Below are positions 40,651-49,292 of a stretch of DNA of 64,000 nucleotides, one piece after another. A program made the translations under genes and the position numbers. The stretch lies in assembly GCF_001700965.1 (NCBI RefSeq), contig NZ_CP016756.1:3958501-4022500 (forward strand). Direction: 5' to 3'. Source of the stretch: Stenotrophomonas nitritireducens. GTDB taxonomy: Bacteria > Pseudomonadota > Gammaproteobacteria > Xanthomonadales > Xanthomonadaceae. A model generated the notes under the pieces. The model was not told where the DNA came from and made no database searches. It saw only the letters and a program-made list of their open reading frames with translations. Position 1 is the first letter of the stretch. Each line of letters opens with the position of its first letter.

Positions 40651-41424
40651 ATGAGCGTTGTTGCTGAATTTGTGGTGGCCATTCCGGCCCGCTATGCCTC
40701 CACCCGCCTGCCCGGCAAGCCCCTGGCGCTGATCGCCGGCGAGCCGATGGTGCTGCACGTGGCGCGCCGCGCCCTGGCTGCCGGCGCCCGCGAGGTCTGG
40801 GTGGCGACCGACGATGCGCGCATCGCGCAGGCGGTGGCGGGCTTGCCCGGCATTCATGTGGCGATGACCGACCCGGCGCACGCCTCCGGTACTGATCGGC
40901 TGGCCGAATGCGCCCGCCAGGCAGGCTGGGCGGACGATGTCATCGTGGTGAACCTGCAAGGGGATGAGCCGTTCGCGCCGGCAGCCGGCATCCGTGCGGT
41001 GGCGGACATCCTCGCTGACAGCGGCGCGCCCATGTCCACCCTGGCCACGCTGGTCGAGGATGCGCCCACCTTGTTCGATCCGAATGTGGTCAAGCTGGTG
41101 CGCAGCACGCAGGGGGATGCGTTGTATTTCAGCCGCGCACCAATTCCCTGGCACCGCGATGGCTTTGCCCGCAGCCGTGACAGCCTGCCGCCGGCGCAGT
41201 GGCTGCGGCATATCGGCATCTATGGCTACCGCGCCGGCTTCCTGCAGACGTTCGCAGCCATGCCGCCCGGCAATCTTGAACAGATCGAGTCGCTGGAGCA
41301 GCTGCGGGTACTGGAGGCGGGCTACCGGATTGCCGTGGGAATGTCGCCCGCGCCATTTCCGCCGGGTATCGATACCCCGGAAGACCTGCTGCGCGCCGAC
41401 GTGCAGATGCGGGCAGCGCCTTGA
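40651..41424 (+). CDS. kdsB: 3-deoxy-manno-octulosonate cytidylyltransferase
   Basis: KdsB activates Kdo to CMP-Kdo for the LPS inner core. The nucleotidyltransferase N terminus is [41 protein letters not shown] and YFSRAPIPW follow. Length is 257 residues from the ATG at 40651, with AAGGAG (40640-40645) as RBS. The position after lpxK groups lipid A and Kdo steps. Confidence 0.96.
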   Translation: MSVVAEFVVAIPARYASTRLPGKPLALIAGEPMVLHVARRALAAGAREVWVATDDARIAQAVAGLPGIHVAMTDPAHASGTDRLAECARQAGWADDVIVVNLQGDEPFAPAAGIRAVADILADSGAPMSTLATLVEDAPTLFDPNVVKLVRSTQGDALYFSRAPIPWHRDGFARSRDSLPPAQWLRHIGIYGYRAGFLQTFAAMPPGNLEQIESLEQLRVLEAGYRIAVGMSPAPFPPGIDTPEDLLRADVQMRAAP

Positions 41425-41912
41425 AATTGCTGGTGGTCTGCCTGGGCAACATCTGCCGCTCGCCGATGGGAGAGGGTGCCTTGCGGGCACGGATCGCCGA
41501 GGCAGGGCTGGATGGCTGGGTGCAGGTCGACTCGGCTGGCACCTCCGGTCATTGGCACGCCGGGCGCGGCCCCGACCCTCGAGCTGTTGCCTGCGCGCAC
41601 GGCCATGGCGCGGATATTTCCGGCCAGCGCGCGCGCCAGCTGCTGGCCGAGGATTTCGAGGAATACGATCTGATTCTGTGTGCGGACGGCGCGAACCTGC
41701 GTGACGCCCAGGCATTGGCGCCTGCGGGCTTGGCCACGCGGGCGGTGCTGTGGCTGCCGTGGGCTGGCATCACCGGCAGTGACGTGATTCCGGACCCCTA
41801 TTACGGTGATGTGAAAGATTTCGAGCACAGCTGGGCACTGATCGATGCTGCGGCCCAGGTCACGGTGCGGCGCCTGTCGCGACGCGAGGACTCCGGCATA
41901 ATCCCAGCATGA
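41421..41912 (+). CDS. Low-molecular-weight protein tyrosine phosphatase
   Basis: A 163-residue LMW-PTP-fold phosphatase. The catalytic P-loop CLGNICRS gives C7-x5-R13, and the general acid loop is DPYYGD near residue 125. These enzymes dephosphorylate tyrosine kinases of polysaccharide export or arsenate/other substrates; the neighbours here (kdsB, an NHL protein) do not settle the target. A TTG at 41421 overlaps the kdsB stop (TTGA), and it is the only start that keeps the P-loop. Confidence 0.88.
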   Translation: MKLLVVCLGNICRSPMGEGALRARIAEAGLDGWVQVDSAGTSGHWHAGRGPDPRAVACAHGHGADISGQRARQLLAEDFEEYDLILCADGANLRDAQALAPAGLATRAVLWLPWAGITGSDVIPDPYYGDVKDFEHSWALIDAAAQVTVRRLSRREDSGIIPA

Positions 41913-43324
41913 ACGAAACCCGCGTATTGGAACTGCCCACTTCCGCCATCTGGCTCAACGCAGCGCCGGTGAGCCTGCAGGATTTGCGTGGGCGTCCGCT
42001 GGTACTGGCCTTCGTCAACGGTGCATCGGTGTGGTGCATGCAGCGCCTGGCCGATGTCAGGCGCTGGCAGGCACGCAACCCGGGCCGGGTACAGTTGCTG
42101 GTGGTGCAGGTGCCGCGATTCGAGTTCGAGCGCGAGCCGCAGCATGCCTTGAAGCTGTTGCGTCGGCAGGGCGTAAGTGCGCCCATCGTGCTGGATGCGC
42201 AGTGGGATGCATGGCGGCGGTTTGACGTGCAGTCCTGGCCGACCTTGGTGATGCTGGATGGTTACGGCCAGGAGCGCGAGCGGCTGGTAGGCGCGTCCGG
42301 TGACCTGGAGCGCGCCTTGAACAGCCTTAGCGAAGGCGTGTCGCGGCCGCTGGATGACGACGGCGACGGTATCCGCGAAATCAATGCCGAACCGCGCCTG
42401 CCGTTGCTGTTTCCGGCCGGGCTGGTAGCCACCGCCGACCGCTTGTACGTGGCCGACACCGGCCATCATCGAATTCTGGAATGCACCCATGCCGGCCGCG
42501 TGCTGCGCCAGTTCGGTCTGGGCAGTGCCGACCTGATCAATGGCGGGCTTGGCGAGGCCGCCTTCAATCGCCCGCAGGGCCTGACCTTGGTGCGCGAGAT
42601 CCTGTATGTGGCCGATACCGGCAACCATGCCCTGCGCAGCATCAACCTGATCAGCGGGCAGGTGGATACCTTGTGCGGTAACGGCCGCGCGGGCGACCCG
42701 CGCGCCGGGGTGCTGGCGCAGCCGTGGGACAGCCCACTCAATCATCCGGCCGCGGTGGCGGTGGCTGACAATCAGATCCATATCGCCATGGCCGGCGACA
42801 ACCATATTTGGAGCTACGACCTGGGCAGCCGCGAGCTGCGTTGGCGGGCGGGCGCCGGCGCGGTGGAAGTGCGTGATGGCAGTGGCCATCTGGCGGCATT
42901 CGCGCAGCCCAGCAGCCTGGTTGCCGTCCAGCAGACCCTGTATGTCTGCGATTCGCTTGGCTCTGCAATCCGCTCGGTGCAGTTGCGCGGTGATCTCGTG
43001 CAGACGCTGGTCGGGCAGGGCCCGTGGGAATCGGGCAATGTCGACGGGCCGCGCCTGCGTGCGCGCCTGCAATATCCCCTGGCATTGGCGATGGGGCCGG
43101 ATTCGCCGCTGCTGTGGATCGCAGATGCGGGTAACGGCTCGCTGCGTACCTTGCGCCTGGGCGGCGGCGATCTGTCTACCGTCAATCTGCCGCGTCGCCT
43201 GCATGGCCCGGCCGCATTGGCAGTGGCGGCGGGTGCCATCTGGATCGCCGAGGCCGACGCGCATGCCGTGCTGCGGTTTGATCCGCTCAGTGGCGAATTG
43301 AGTGAAGTGCCGATAGAAGGATGA
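41909..43324 (+). CDS. Thioredoxin-like/NHL beta-propeller fusion protein
   Basis: A 471-residue protein with two parts. Residues about 1-140 look like a degraded thioredoxin fold (LRGRPLVLAFVNGASVWC; VQSWPTLVMLDGYG), but the active site is WCMQ, not a CxxC pair. Residues about 165-470 carry NHL-type repeats with blocks such as GLVATADRLYVADTGHHRIL, GLTLVREILYVADTGNHALR and LWIADAGNGSLR. The pairing recalls NHLRC2-type proteins. No signal peptide is evident. It overlaps both neighbours by four bases, so it is in an operon with the phosphatase and uvrC. The function is unknown. Confidence 0.85.
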   Translation: MNETRVLELPTSAIWLNAAPVSLQDLRGRPLVLAFVNGASVWCMQRLADVRRWQARNPGRVQLLVVQVPRFEFEREPQHALKLLRRQGVSAPIVLDAQWDAWRRFDVQSWPTLVMLDGYGQERERLVGASGDLERALNSLSEGVSRPLDDDGDGIREINAEPRLPLLFPAGLVATADRLYVADTGHHRILECTHAGRVLRQFGLGSADLINGGLGEAAFNRPQGLTLVREILYVADTGNHALRSINLISGQVDTLCGNGRAGDPRAGVLAQPWDSPLNHPAAVAVADNQIHIAMAGDNHIWSYDLGSRELRWRAGAGAVEVRDGSGHLAAFAQPSSLVAVQQTLYVCDSLGSAIRSVQLRGDLVQTLVGQGPWESGNVDGPRLRARLQYPLALAMGPDSPLLWIADAGNGSLRTLRLGGGDLSTVNLPRRLHGPAALAVAAGAIWIAEADAHAVLRFDPLSGELSEVPIEG

Positions 43325-45168
43325 CCGACGTAGTCGCCAATGAGTTCGATGGCAAGGCGTTTGCCGCGGCGTTGAGTACTGCGCCCGGTGTGTACCGGAT
43401 GTACGCCGCTGACGATACCTTGCTGTATGTGGGCAAGGCCGGTGCGCTGCGCAAGCGCGTCGGCAGTTATTTCAACGGCTCGCCGAAGAGCCGGCGCATC
43501 ATGATGATGCTGTCGCAGGTGGCGCGGATGGACGCCACGGTTACCCGTACCGAGGCCGAAGCGCTGCTGCTGGAAAACCAGCTGATCAAGTCGCTGAACC
43601 CGCGCTACAACGTGTCGCTGCGCGACGACAAAACCTATCCGCAGGTGTTGCTGACCCGTGAGCAATGGCCGCGCATCGCCCTGCATCGGGGGCCGCGTGC
43701 AGTGCCTGGGCGGTACTACGGGCCGTATCCCGGTGTCGGCGCGGTACGCGAAACGCTGAACCTGATGCACAAGCTGTTCAAGCTGCGCAGCTGCGAAGAC
43801 AGCGTGTTTCGCAACCGCTCGCGGCCCTGTCTGCAATATCAGATCGGCCGTTGCAGCGGCCCCTGCGTGGAGCTGGTGCCGCAGGCCGAGTACGACGAGT
43901 CGGTGCGGCGTGCGGCGATGTTCCTGGAAGGCAAGAGTGACCAGCTTGCCGCTGAACTGATGCAGGCCATGCAGCAGGCCAGCGACACACTGGACTTCGA
44001 GCGTGCCGCGCGGCTGCGCGATCTGGTGGCCTCGCTGCGCAGCATGCAGAACCGCCAGTATGTGGACGGGCGCGCCGCCGATCTGGACGTGCTGGCCTGC
44101 GCGTCCCAGGGCGCCAGCGCCTGCGTGATGTTGCTGGCGTTCCGTGACGGCCGCAATCTGGGTACGCGCGCGTTCTTCCCGCGTACCAATGGCGAAGACA
44201 GCGCCGAGGAAGTTCTGGCCGCGTTTGTCTCGCAGTACTACGTCGAGCATGAGCCGCCGGCTGAAGTGCTGCTGGATCGGCAGATTCCGGATGCGGAGAT
44301 GATCGAGGCCGCACTCAGTGCCTCGGCCGAGCGCAAGGTGGCGTTGAAATGGAACGTGCGCGGCGAACGCGCGGGTTATGTGGAACTGGCCAGCCGCAAC
44401 GCGCAGATCACCCTCGTGGCCGAGATGGACAGCGTTGGCGCGCAGCACGCGCGCAGCGAAGCGGTGCGCGAGCTGCTGGGCCTGGCCGAGCCGGTCAAGC
44501 GCGTGGAGTGCTTCGATATCAGCCACACCATGGGCGAAGCCACGGTGGCCTCGTGCGTGGTGTTTGATGCGGCCGGCCCGGTACGCGCGCAGTACCGGCG
44601 CTACAACATCAGTGGCATTGAGCCGGGCGACGATTACGCCGCCATGCGCCAGGCCATCGACCGGCGCTTCCGCCGTGCGGTGGAGGAGGGCGGGGTGCTG
44701 CCGGACGTGCTGCTGATCGACGGCGGTGCCGGGCAGCTTGCACAGGCCCAGGCGGCGCTGGCGGACCTGGGCGTGGAAGGCGTGACCCTGGTCGGCGTTG
44801 CCAAGGGGGTGGAGCGTCGCGCCGGTCACGAGGCGCTGGTGCTGCCCGATGGCCGCGAACTGCGTCCCGGCGCGGCCTCGCCGGCGTTGCAGTTCATTCA
44901 GCAGGTGCGGGACGAGGCCCACCGCTTTGCCATCACCGGCCACCGTGGGCGCCGTCAGAAGGCGCGCATGACCAGCAAACTGGAAGATATTCCCGGTATC
45001 GGGCCCCGCCGGCGCGCGAGCCTGCTCAAGCATTTCGGCGGAATTGCCGGCCTCAAGGCGGCAGGTGAGGCGGAAATCGCCCGCGTGGAAGGCATCAATG
45101 CCGCCCTCGCCGCACGTATCTACGCTAACCTTCATGGTCTGTCGGTGCCTGATCCGGCGGCGGAGTAA
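43321..45168 (+). CDS. uvrC: Excinuclease ABC subunit C
   Basis: UvrC makes both incisions in nucleotide excision repair. The N-terminal GIY-YIG domain shows PGVYRMYAADDTLLYVGKAG; a UvrB-binding UVR motif lies near 210-245 (LMQAMQQASDTLDFERAARL). The RNase H-like domain has CFDISHTMGEATVASCVVF and LLIDGGAGQLAQA, and tandem HhH motifs end the protein (LEDIPGIGPRRRASLLKHFG). Length is 615 residues, as usual. The uvrC-pgsA order is conserved in gammaproteobacteria. Confidence 0.97.
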   Translation: MTDVVANEFDGKAFAAALSTAPGVYRMYAADDTLLYVGKAGALRKRVGSYFNGSPKSRRIMMMLSQVARMDATVTRTEAEALLLENQLIKSLNPRYNVSLRDDKTYPQVLLTREQWPRIALHRGPRAVPGRYYGPYPGVGAVRETLNLMHKLFKLRSCEDSVFRNRSRPCLQYQIGRCSGPCVELVPQAEYDESVRRAAMFLEGKSDQLAAELMQAMQQASDTLDFERAARLRDLVASLRSMQNRQYVDGRAADLDVLACASQGASACVMLLAFRDGRNLGTRAFFPRTNGEDSAEEVLAAFVSQYYVEHEPPAEVLLDRQIPDAEMIEAALSASAERKVALKWNVRGERAGYVELASRNAQITLVAEMDSVGAQHARSEAVRELLGLAEPVKRVECFDISHTMGEATVASCVVFDAAGPVRAQYRRYNISGIEPGDDYAAMRQAIDRRFRRAVEEGGVLPDVLLIDGGAGQLAQAQAALADLGVEGVTLVGVAKGVERRAGHEALVLPDGRELRPGAASPALQFIQQVRDEAHRFAITGHRGRRQKARMTSKLEDIPGIGPRRRASLLKHFGGIAGLKAAGEAEIARVEGINAALAARIYANLHGLSVPDPAAE

Positions 45169-45175
45169 TGTTGTA

Positions 45176-45790
45176 ATGAAATTGACCATCCCCACCTGGC
45201 TGACGCTGCTGCGGATCATGATGATCCCGGTGCTGGTGCTGGTGTTCTACCTGCCCTACGCCTGGACGAACTTCGCCTCGGCGGCCATTTTTGGCCTGGC
45301 GGCAATCACCGACTGGCTGGATGGCTGGGTGGCGCGGCGGTACGAGCTGCATTCGGCGTTCGGTGCGTTCCTGGATCCGGTGGCGGACAAGCTGATGGTG
45401 GCGGTGGCCTTGTTTCTGATCGTGCAGGGGCATCCAACACCCTGGATGGCGTTCTGGGCAGCGGTGATTGTTGGCCGCGAAATCGCGGTGTCGGCGCTGC
45501 GCGAATGGATGGCCGAAATCGGCCAGCGTGCCAAGGTGCGGGTGGCGATGATCGGCAAGGTCAAGACCACCGCGCAGATGGTGGCGCTGCTGTGCCTGTT
45601 GTACTCGGTGTCACCCAACACCTCGTTCAAAACCATCTGGATGGGTGAGCCTGTTTTCCATATAGGTGACTGGATGCTGGCCATCGCCGCCTTGCTGACG
45701 CTGGTGTCTGCGCTGCAGTATCTGCGCGCGGCCTGGCCGAGCTTGCGCGAGGACGAAAAAGCCGCCCGGAACGGTGCAGTCAAAAAGTGA
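45176..45790 (+). CDS. pgsA: Phosphatidylglycerophosphate synthase
   Basis: PgsA makes phosphatidylglycerophosphate from CDP-diacylglycerol and glycerol-3-phosphate, the committed step to phosphatidylglycerol and cardiolipin. The CDP-alcohol phosphotransferase motif DG-x2-AR-x8-G-x3-D-x3-D is intact (DGWVARRYELHSAFGAFLDP, near residues 44-67). About four to five membrane helices follow. Length is 204 residues from the ATG at 45176, seven bases after uvrC. Confidence 0.96.
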   Translation: MKLTIPTWLTLLRIMMIPVLVLVFYLPYAWTNFASAAIFGLAAITDWLDGWVARRYELHSAFGAFLDPVADKLMVAVALFLIVQGHPTPWMAFWAAVIVGREIAVSALREWMAEIGQRAKVRVAMIGKVKTTAQMVALLCLLYSVSPNTSFKTIWMGEPVFHIGDWMLAIAALLTLVSALQYLRAAWPSLREDEKAARNGAVKK

Positions 45791-45798
45791 ACAGGCTG

Positions 45799-45826
45799 TT
45801 GACACTGCTGCCAATGCATGTAGAAT
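45799..45826 (+). promoter_or_regulatory. Promoter of the tRNA-Gly cluster
   Basis: A perfect -35 TTGACA (45799-45804), a 16-base spacer and TAGAAT (45821-45826) lie just upstream of the first tRNA-Gly. This is a strong sigma70 promoter right after pgsA. Confidence 0.8.
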
Positions 45827-45838
45827 TTCGCCTCCCAA

Positions 45839-45914
<76 letters not shown>

Positions 45915-45973
45915 GTTTCAAGCGTCAGTCCATGTTTTTTGTGGGTTGGTGAGTAAATAGATGTAGCAAGCCT

Positions 45974-46049
<76 letters not shown>

Positions 46050-46107
46050 GTCTTGCAACACATCTTCGAATGCTGGTTGTCCGCTTGGCGGCTGTCACAT
46101 TCAATCC

Positions 46108-46183
<76 letters not shown>

Positions 46184-46224
46184 GATAATGACCTGCAGAT
46201 TCCATGTGATATCTGCAGGTAGAC

Positions 46225-46251
46225 AAAGGCCCCTTACGGGGCCTTTTTGTT
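46225..46251 (+). terminator. Terminator of the triple tRNA-Gly transcript
   Basis: AAAGGCCCC (46225-46233) pairs with GGGGCCTTT (46238-46246) around TTAC and runs into TTTTTGTT. Its A-rich 5' arm could also serve the leftward pnuC transcript. An additional 10 bp perfect inverted repeat at 46191-46220 precedes it. Confidence 0.88.
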
Positions 46252-46317
46252 GCCCGTGGTTTTTGTCTTCAGCCAGCTGCTGCCGATGCCGGCAGCAGTG
46301 GCAGTGCGTAGCGCCGC

Positions 46318-46914
46318 TCAGCGCGCGCCGTGCGCCGCGGGCTCCGCTGCGGAGCTGTTGGCCGCTGCACTCCATGCGCGCAGCCCGACCACGGCCAGGC
46401 CGAGGAAGAACACATACAGCGCGGCCGTCACATGCAGTGACTTGAACATGTACGCACCCACGTACACCACGTCGACCACGATCCACAGCCACCAGGTGGC
46501 GGTGTGGCGGCGTGCCTGCCACCACTGCGCGACCAGACTCAGGCCGGTCAGCATCGCGTCCAGCCATGGCAGTGAGGCATCGGTGAAACGGTGCATGCCG
46601 GCGCCCAGGGCGACACCAACGAGCAGGCCGATACCGAGGTCACGCAGCATCTTGCTGCGCGACAGGGGCACGATGCGCACGCTGCCTTCATCGGCGGCGT
46701 GCCGGCGCCAGTTGATCCAGCCATACACCAGGAAGCCGGCGAAGGCGGCCTGCAGCAAGCTGTCCGAGTAGAGCTTGGCCTCGATGAACACCAGCGCGTA
46801 CAGCACCACCGACACCAGGCCGACTGGCCACGCAATCATGCGCCGCTGTGCCATCAGCCACACGCCGAGAATGCTGCACAGCGCGGCCGACCATTCGAGC
46901 ATGGCGCTGCTCAC
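46318..46914 (-). CDS. pnuT: PnuC-family transporter, probably thiamin (PnuT)
   Basis: A 198-residue PnuC-family membrane protein that moves a vitamin precursor by facilitated diffusion. Several hydrophobic helices are visible, with family blocks AWPVGLVSVVLYALVFIEAK, YSDSLLQAAFAGFLVYGWIN and TWWLWIVVDVVYVGAYMFKS. PnuC proteins take nicotinamide riboside, riboflavin or thiamin. Location behind a TonB-dependent receptor under a TPP riboswitch argues for thiamin (PnuT). The GTG start overlaps the receptor stop (GTGA at 46914-46911); an ATG four codons in is the alternative. Confidence 0.85.
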   Translation of the reverse strand: MSSAMLEWSAALCSILGVWLMAQRRMIAWPVGLVSVVLYALVFIEAKLYSDSLLQAAFAGFLVYGWINWRRHAADEGSVRIVPLSRSKMLRDLGIGLLVGVALGAGMHRFTDASLPWLDAMLTGLSLVAQWWQARRHTATWWLWIVVDVVYVGAYMFKSLHVTAALYVFFLGLAVVGLRAWSAAANSSAAEPAAHGAR

Positions 46915-49085
46915 AGCGCGAAGCTCACCGATACGCGGGCCTGCCGTGGTGCGCCGGGGAACAGGTAGTAGTCGCCCAGGCTGCTGCCGGTGTCACGCCA
47001 GTAGAAACGGTTGAAGACGTTGTCCACCGACAGGTTCCAGTTCACTGCGTGGCCCTGCAGCTGGTGCTGGAAGCGCAGGCCGGCATCGAACACGCTGTAG
47101 CTGGGCGCACGCACGGCGCCATCAGCACGCGCGGTATTGGCTGAGGCGTAACGCCAGCCGCCGGTCAGGTCCAGACCTTCGATGAAGGGCAGGGCATAGC
47201 TCAGGTGCACGCTGCCGCGCAGCTTGGGTACGTTGACCAGCTGGTGGCCCTGGTAGCTGGGCGTGCCGGTATCGCGTGCGCGCGCCTGCAGCACGCTGGC
47301 ACTGGCAATGATCTGCAATGCATCGGTGAGCTGGCCGTTGGCAGTCAGTTCCAGGCCGATGTGGGCCTGCTTGCCCTCTTCAACGAAGGTGTAGCCGACA
47401 TCGCTGCTGTCCGGCTTTGCGTACTGATAGGGCTGGGTGGTGCGGAACAATGCCGCGCCCAGGCTCAGCTGTTCGCTGCTGGCGTACTTGACGCCGACTT
47501 CGAGCTGGCGCGATTGCACTGCAGGCAGGAAGGTGTCGGCATTCGACGTCCAGAACGGCGCCTCCTGGCCCAGGGAGATGCCTTCGACATAGCTGGCGTA
47601 GGCATTGAGACTGTCGCTGGCTTTCCACAGCACGGCGGTCTGCGGCAGGAAGCGCGACAGGCGGCTGCGGCGCTGCGGGTTGCCGCGCTTGTCGTAGGCG
47701 CGTTCGTCCAGGCGCACGTAACGGCCGCCGGCCAGCCACTGCCAGTCTTCATTGAGCTGGATGCGGTCCAGTGCGAAAACCGCAGTCTGGCGGCTGTCCA
47801 GGCGGCGTGCCGATGCACCGGGCTGCAGTGGCGAGGGCTCGAATACCGGCAATTGTTGGTCGTGGATATTGACCGTGCCGACGTATTCGTTGACGTTGCG
47901 GCGCTTGTCCACGGTGCGGCGGAACTGGTCTGCACCCACGGTCAGCTGATGGCCGAGGCTGCCGGTGTCAAAGCTGCCGCGCAGTTCGGCGAGCAGTTCC
48001 TGGTTGCGGCGGGTATCGTCCGGGCTGCGGTAGTCGTAGATGTCGTAGTCGCCATTGGGTGCGAAGTAGTTGCCTGGCACGCTGCCATCGGCGCATTGCG
48101 CAGCGTAGTAGCAGCCGTAGGCGAAGGCGACGTTGTCGTCGATTACCGTGCGGCTGTGGCTGAGCGCAACGCGTGATTGCCAGTTGGCATTGAAATCGTA
48201 GGTGTGCAACGCGGTGATGTTGGTGCTGGCGATGCCTACCGGCTGCTGCCACGGCTGGTAGCCGAGCATGTGCTCGCGGTCCACGCCGGTCGGCAACGTA
48301 CTGCCCCCTAGCAGTTGGTAGCCGGATGCCGAGCGCTGCGCGCTGGTCTGATAGTTGGCGTCCACTTCAAGTTTGGCGCGTTCGCTGATCAGCCAATCAG
48401 TCGCCAGTGCATAGAAGTTGCGGCGGCCATCGGCATGTTCGATGTAGGACGTGCTGTCATCCCAGGCCGCGTTGAAGCGCAGGCCGAAGCGCGGCGTCAG
48501 CCAGTGGCCGACGTCGATGGCCGCGTAGCGCGAACCTTCGGCATCGCTGCCGAGGGTGAGGGTGCGCACTTCCGCCGGTCGCTTGCCGACGTAGTTGATG
48601 ATGCCACCCGGCGCCATCACGCCGGCGGCGAGGCCGGCCTCACCCTTGAGGATTTCCACCGACTGCAGGTTTTCCAATGCCAGGCGCTGTTCGCCGGCAA
48701 TGGACATGCCGTTGAAGCGGTAGCCGGTGGCGGTATCCAGCGCGAAGCCGCGGATGGCGATGTTCTGGTAGTAACCCACCGGCGCGTAGGCATCGCCGAG
48801 CGAGGCATCGTTGCTGGCCAGCTCGGACAATGAGCGGATCTGCTGGTGGTCGAGCAGGTCGCGGTCCAGCACGTTCATCGAGGCTGGCGTGCTTTTCCAG
48901 TCGCCGCTGCCGAAGCTGTTGACGCGGGAGGTGTCCGCTTCCGGCTGGCGAGCCTGCACGCGTACGGCGGCCAGTTCGGTCGGGGAGTGTTCGACGGGCG
49001 CATCAAGGCCGGTGTCGCTGGCATACAGCGGCAGGGCGGTGCTCAGGGCGAGGGACAACAGCGTGGGGCGCAGGCAGCGGTTCAT
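46911..49085 (-). CDS. TonB-dependent receptor, probably for thiamin
   Basis: A 724-residue outer-membrane gated beta-barrel. The signal peptide is at residues 1-22 (LSLALSTALPLYA). The plug domain (about 45-190) has NIAIRGFALDTATGYRFNGM, VEILKGEAGLAAGVMAPGG and IINYVGKRP. The barrel fills the rest, with long loops and the C-terminal strand ARVSVSFAL. Siderophore receptors share this architecture, so the ligand is inferred: a TPP riboswitch lies upstream and a PnuC transporter overlaps the stop. No TonB protein is in this cassette. Confidence 0.9.
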   Translation of the reverse strand: MNRCLRPTLLSLALSTALPLYASDTGLDAPVEHSPTELAAVRVQARQPEADTSRVNSFGSGDWKSTPASMNVLDRDLLDHQQIRSLSELASNDASLGDAYAPVGYYQNIAIRGFALDTATGYRFNGMSIAGEQRLALENLQSVEILKGEAGLAAGVMAPGGIINYVGKRPAEVRTLTLGSDAEGSRYAAIDVGHWLTPRFGLRFNAAWDDSTSYIEHADGRRNFYALATDWLISERAKLEVDANYQTSAQRSASGYQLLGGSTLPTGVDREHMLGYQPWQQPVGIASTNITALHTYDFNANWQSRVALSHSRTVIDDNVAFAYGCYYAAQCADGSVPGNYFAPNGDYDIYDYRSPDDTRRNQELLAELRGSFDTGSLGHQLTVGADQFRRTVDKRRNVNEYVGTVNIHDQQLPVFEPSPLQPGASARRLDSRQTAVFALDRIQLNEDWQWLAGGRYVRLDERAYDKRGNPQRRSRLSRFLPQTAVLWKASDSLNAYASYVEGISLGQEAPFWTSNADTFLPAVQSRQLEVGVKYASSEQLSLGAALFRTTQPYQYAKPDSSDVGYTFVEEGKQAHIGLELTANGQLTDALQIIASASVLQARARDTGTPSYQGHQLVNVPKLRGSVHLSYALPFIEGLDLTGGWRYASANTARADGAVRAPSYSVFDAGLRFQHQLQGHAVNWNLSVDNVFNRFYWRDTGSSLGDYYLFPGAPRQARVSVSFAL

Positions 49086-49089
49086 TCGA

Positions 49090-49117
49090 TTCGTCTTCAG
49101 ACACCAAGGGAGACGAA
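49090..49117 (-). promoter_or_regulatory. Hairpin next to the receptor start codon
   Basis: On the minus strand TTCGTCT and AGACGAA (plus positions 49111-49117 and 49090-49096) form a 7 bp stem around 14 bases, ending four bases before the receptor ATG. It would cover the ribosome-binding region. Upstream of it another stem (AGCGCC/GGCGCT) sits just after the riboswitch. Either could be the expression platform; neither has a terminator U-run. Confidence 0.5.
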
Positions 49118-49168
49118 GCGAAGGCGCGCATGCGCAGCGCCAATGACGGCGCTACGACTGCTGCTCAA

Positions 49169-49250
49169 AGCTCCCTACGCCGGTGCAAACCGGATCAGGT
49201 TCCAAGGGACTCTCTCAGCCTGGCATTCCAGGCACCCCCGCTTCAGGAGG
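49169..49250 (-). promoter_or_regulatory. TPP riboswitch (THI element)
   Basis: Reading the minus strand, the conserved landmarks appear in order: GGGGTGCC (plus 49231-49238), CTGAGAG (49212-49218), ACCTGAT (49194-49200) and CGTAGGGA (49172-49179). This matches the thiamin pyrophosphate aptamer. It lies about 85 bases upstream of the TonB-dependent receptor and should turn the receptor and transporter off when TPP is plentiful. The APH-like gene upstream ends only about 43 bases before it. Confidence 0.93.
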
Positions 49251-49292
49251 GCATTTCACTACAAATGCGAATGATTTGCGAGCCGGCTTGCT

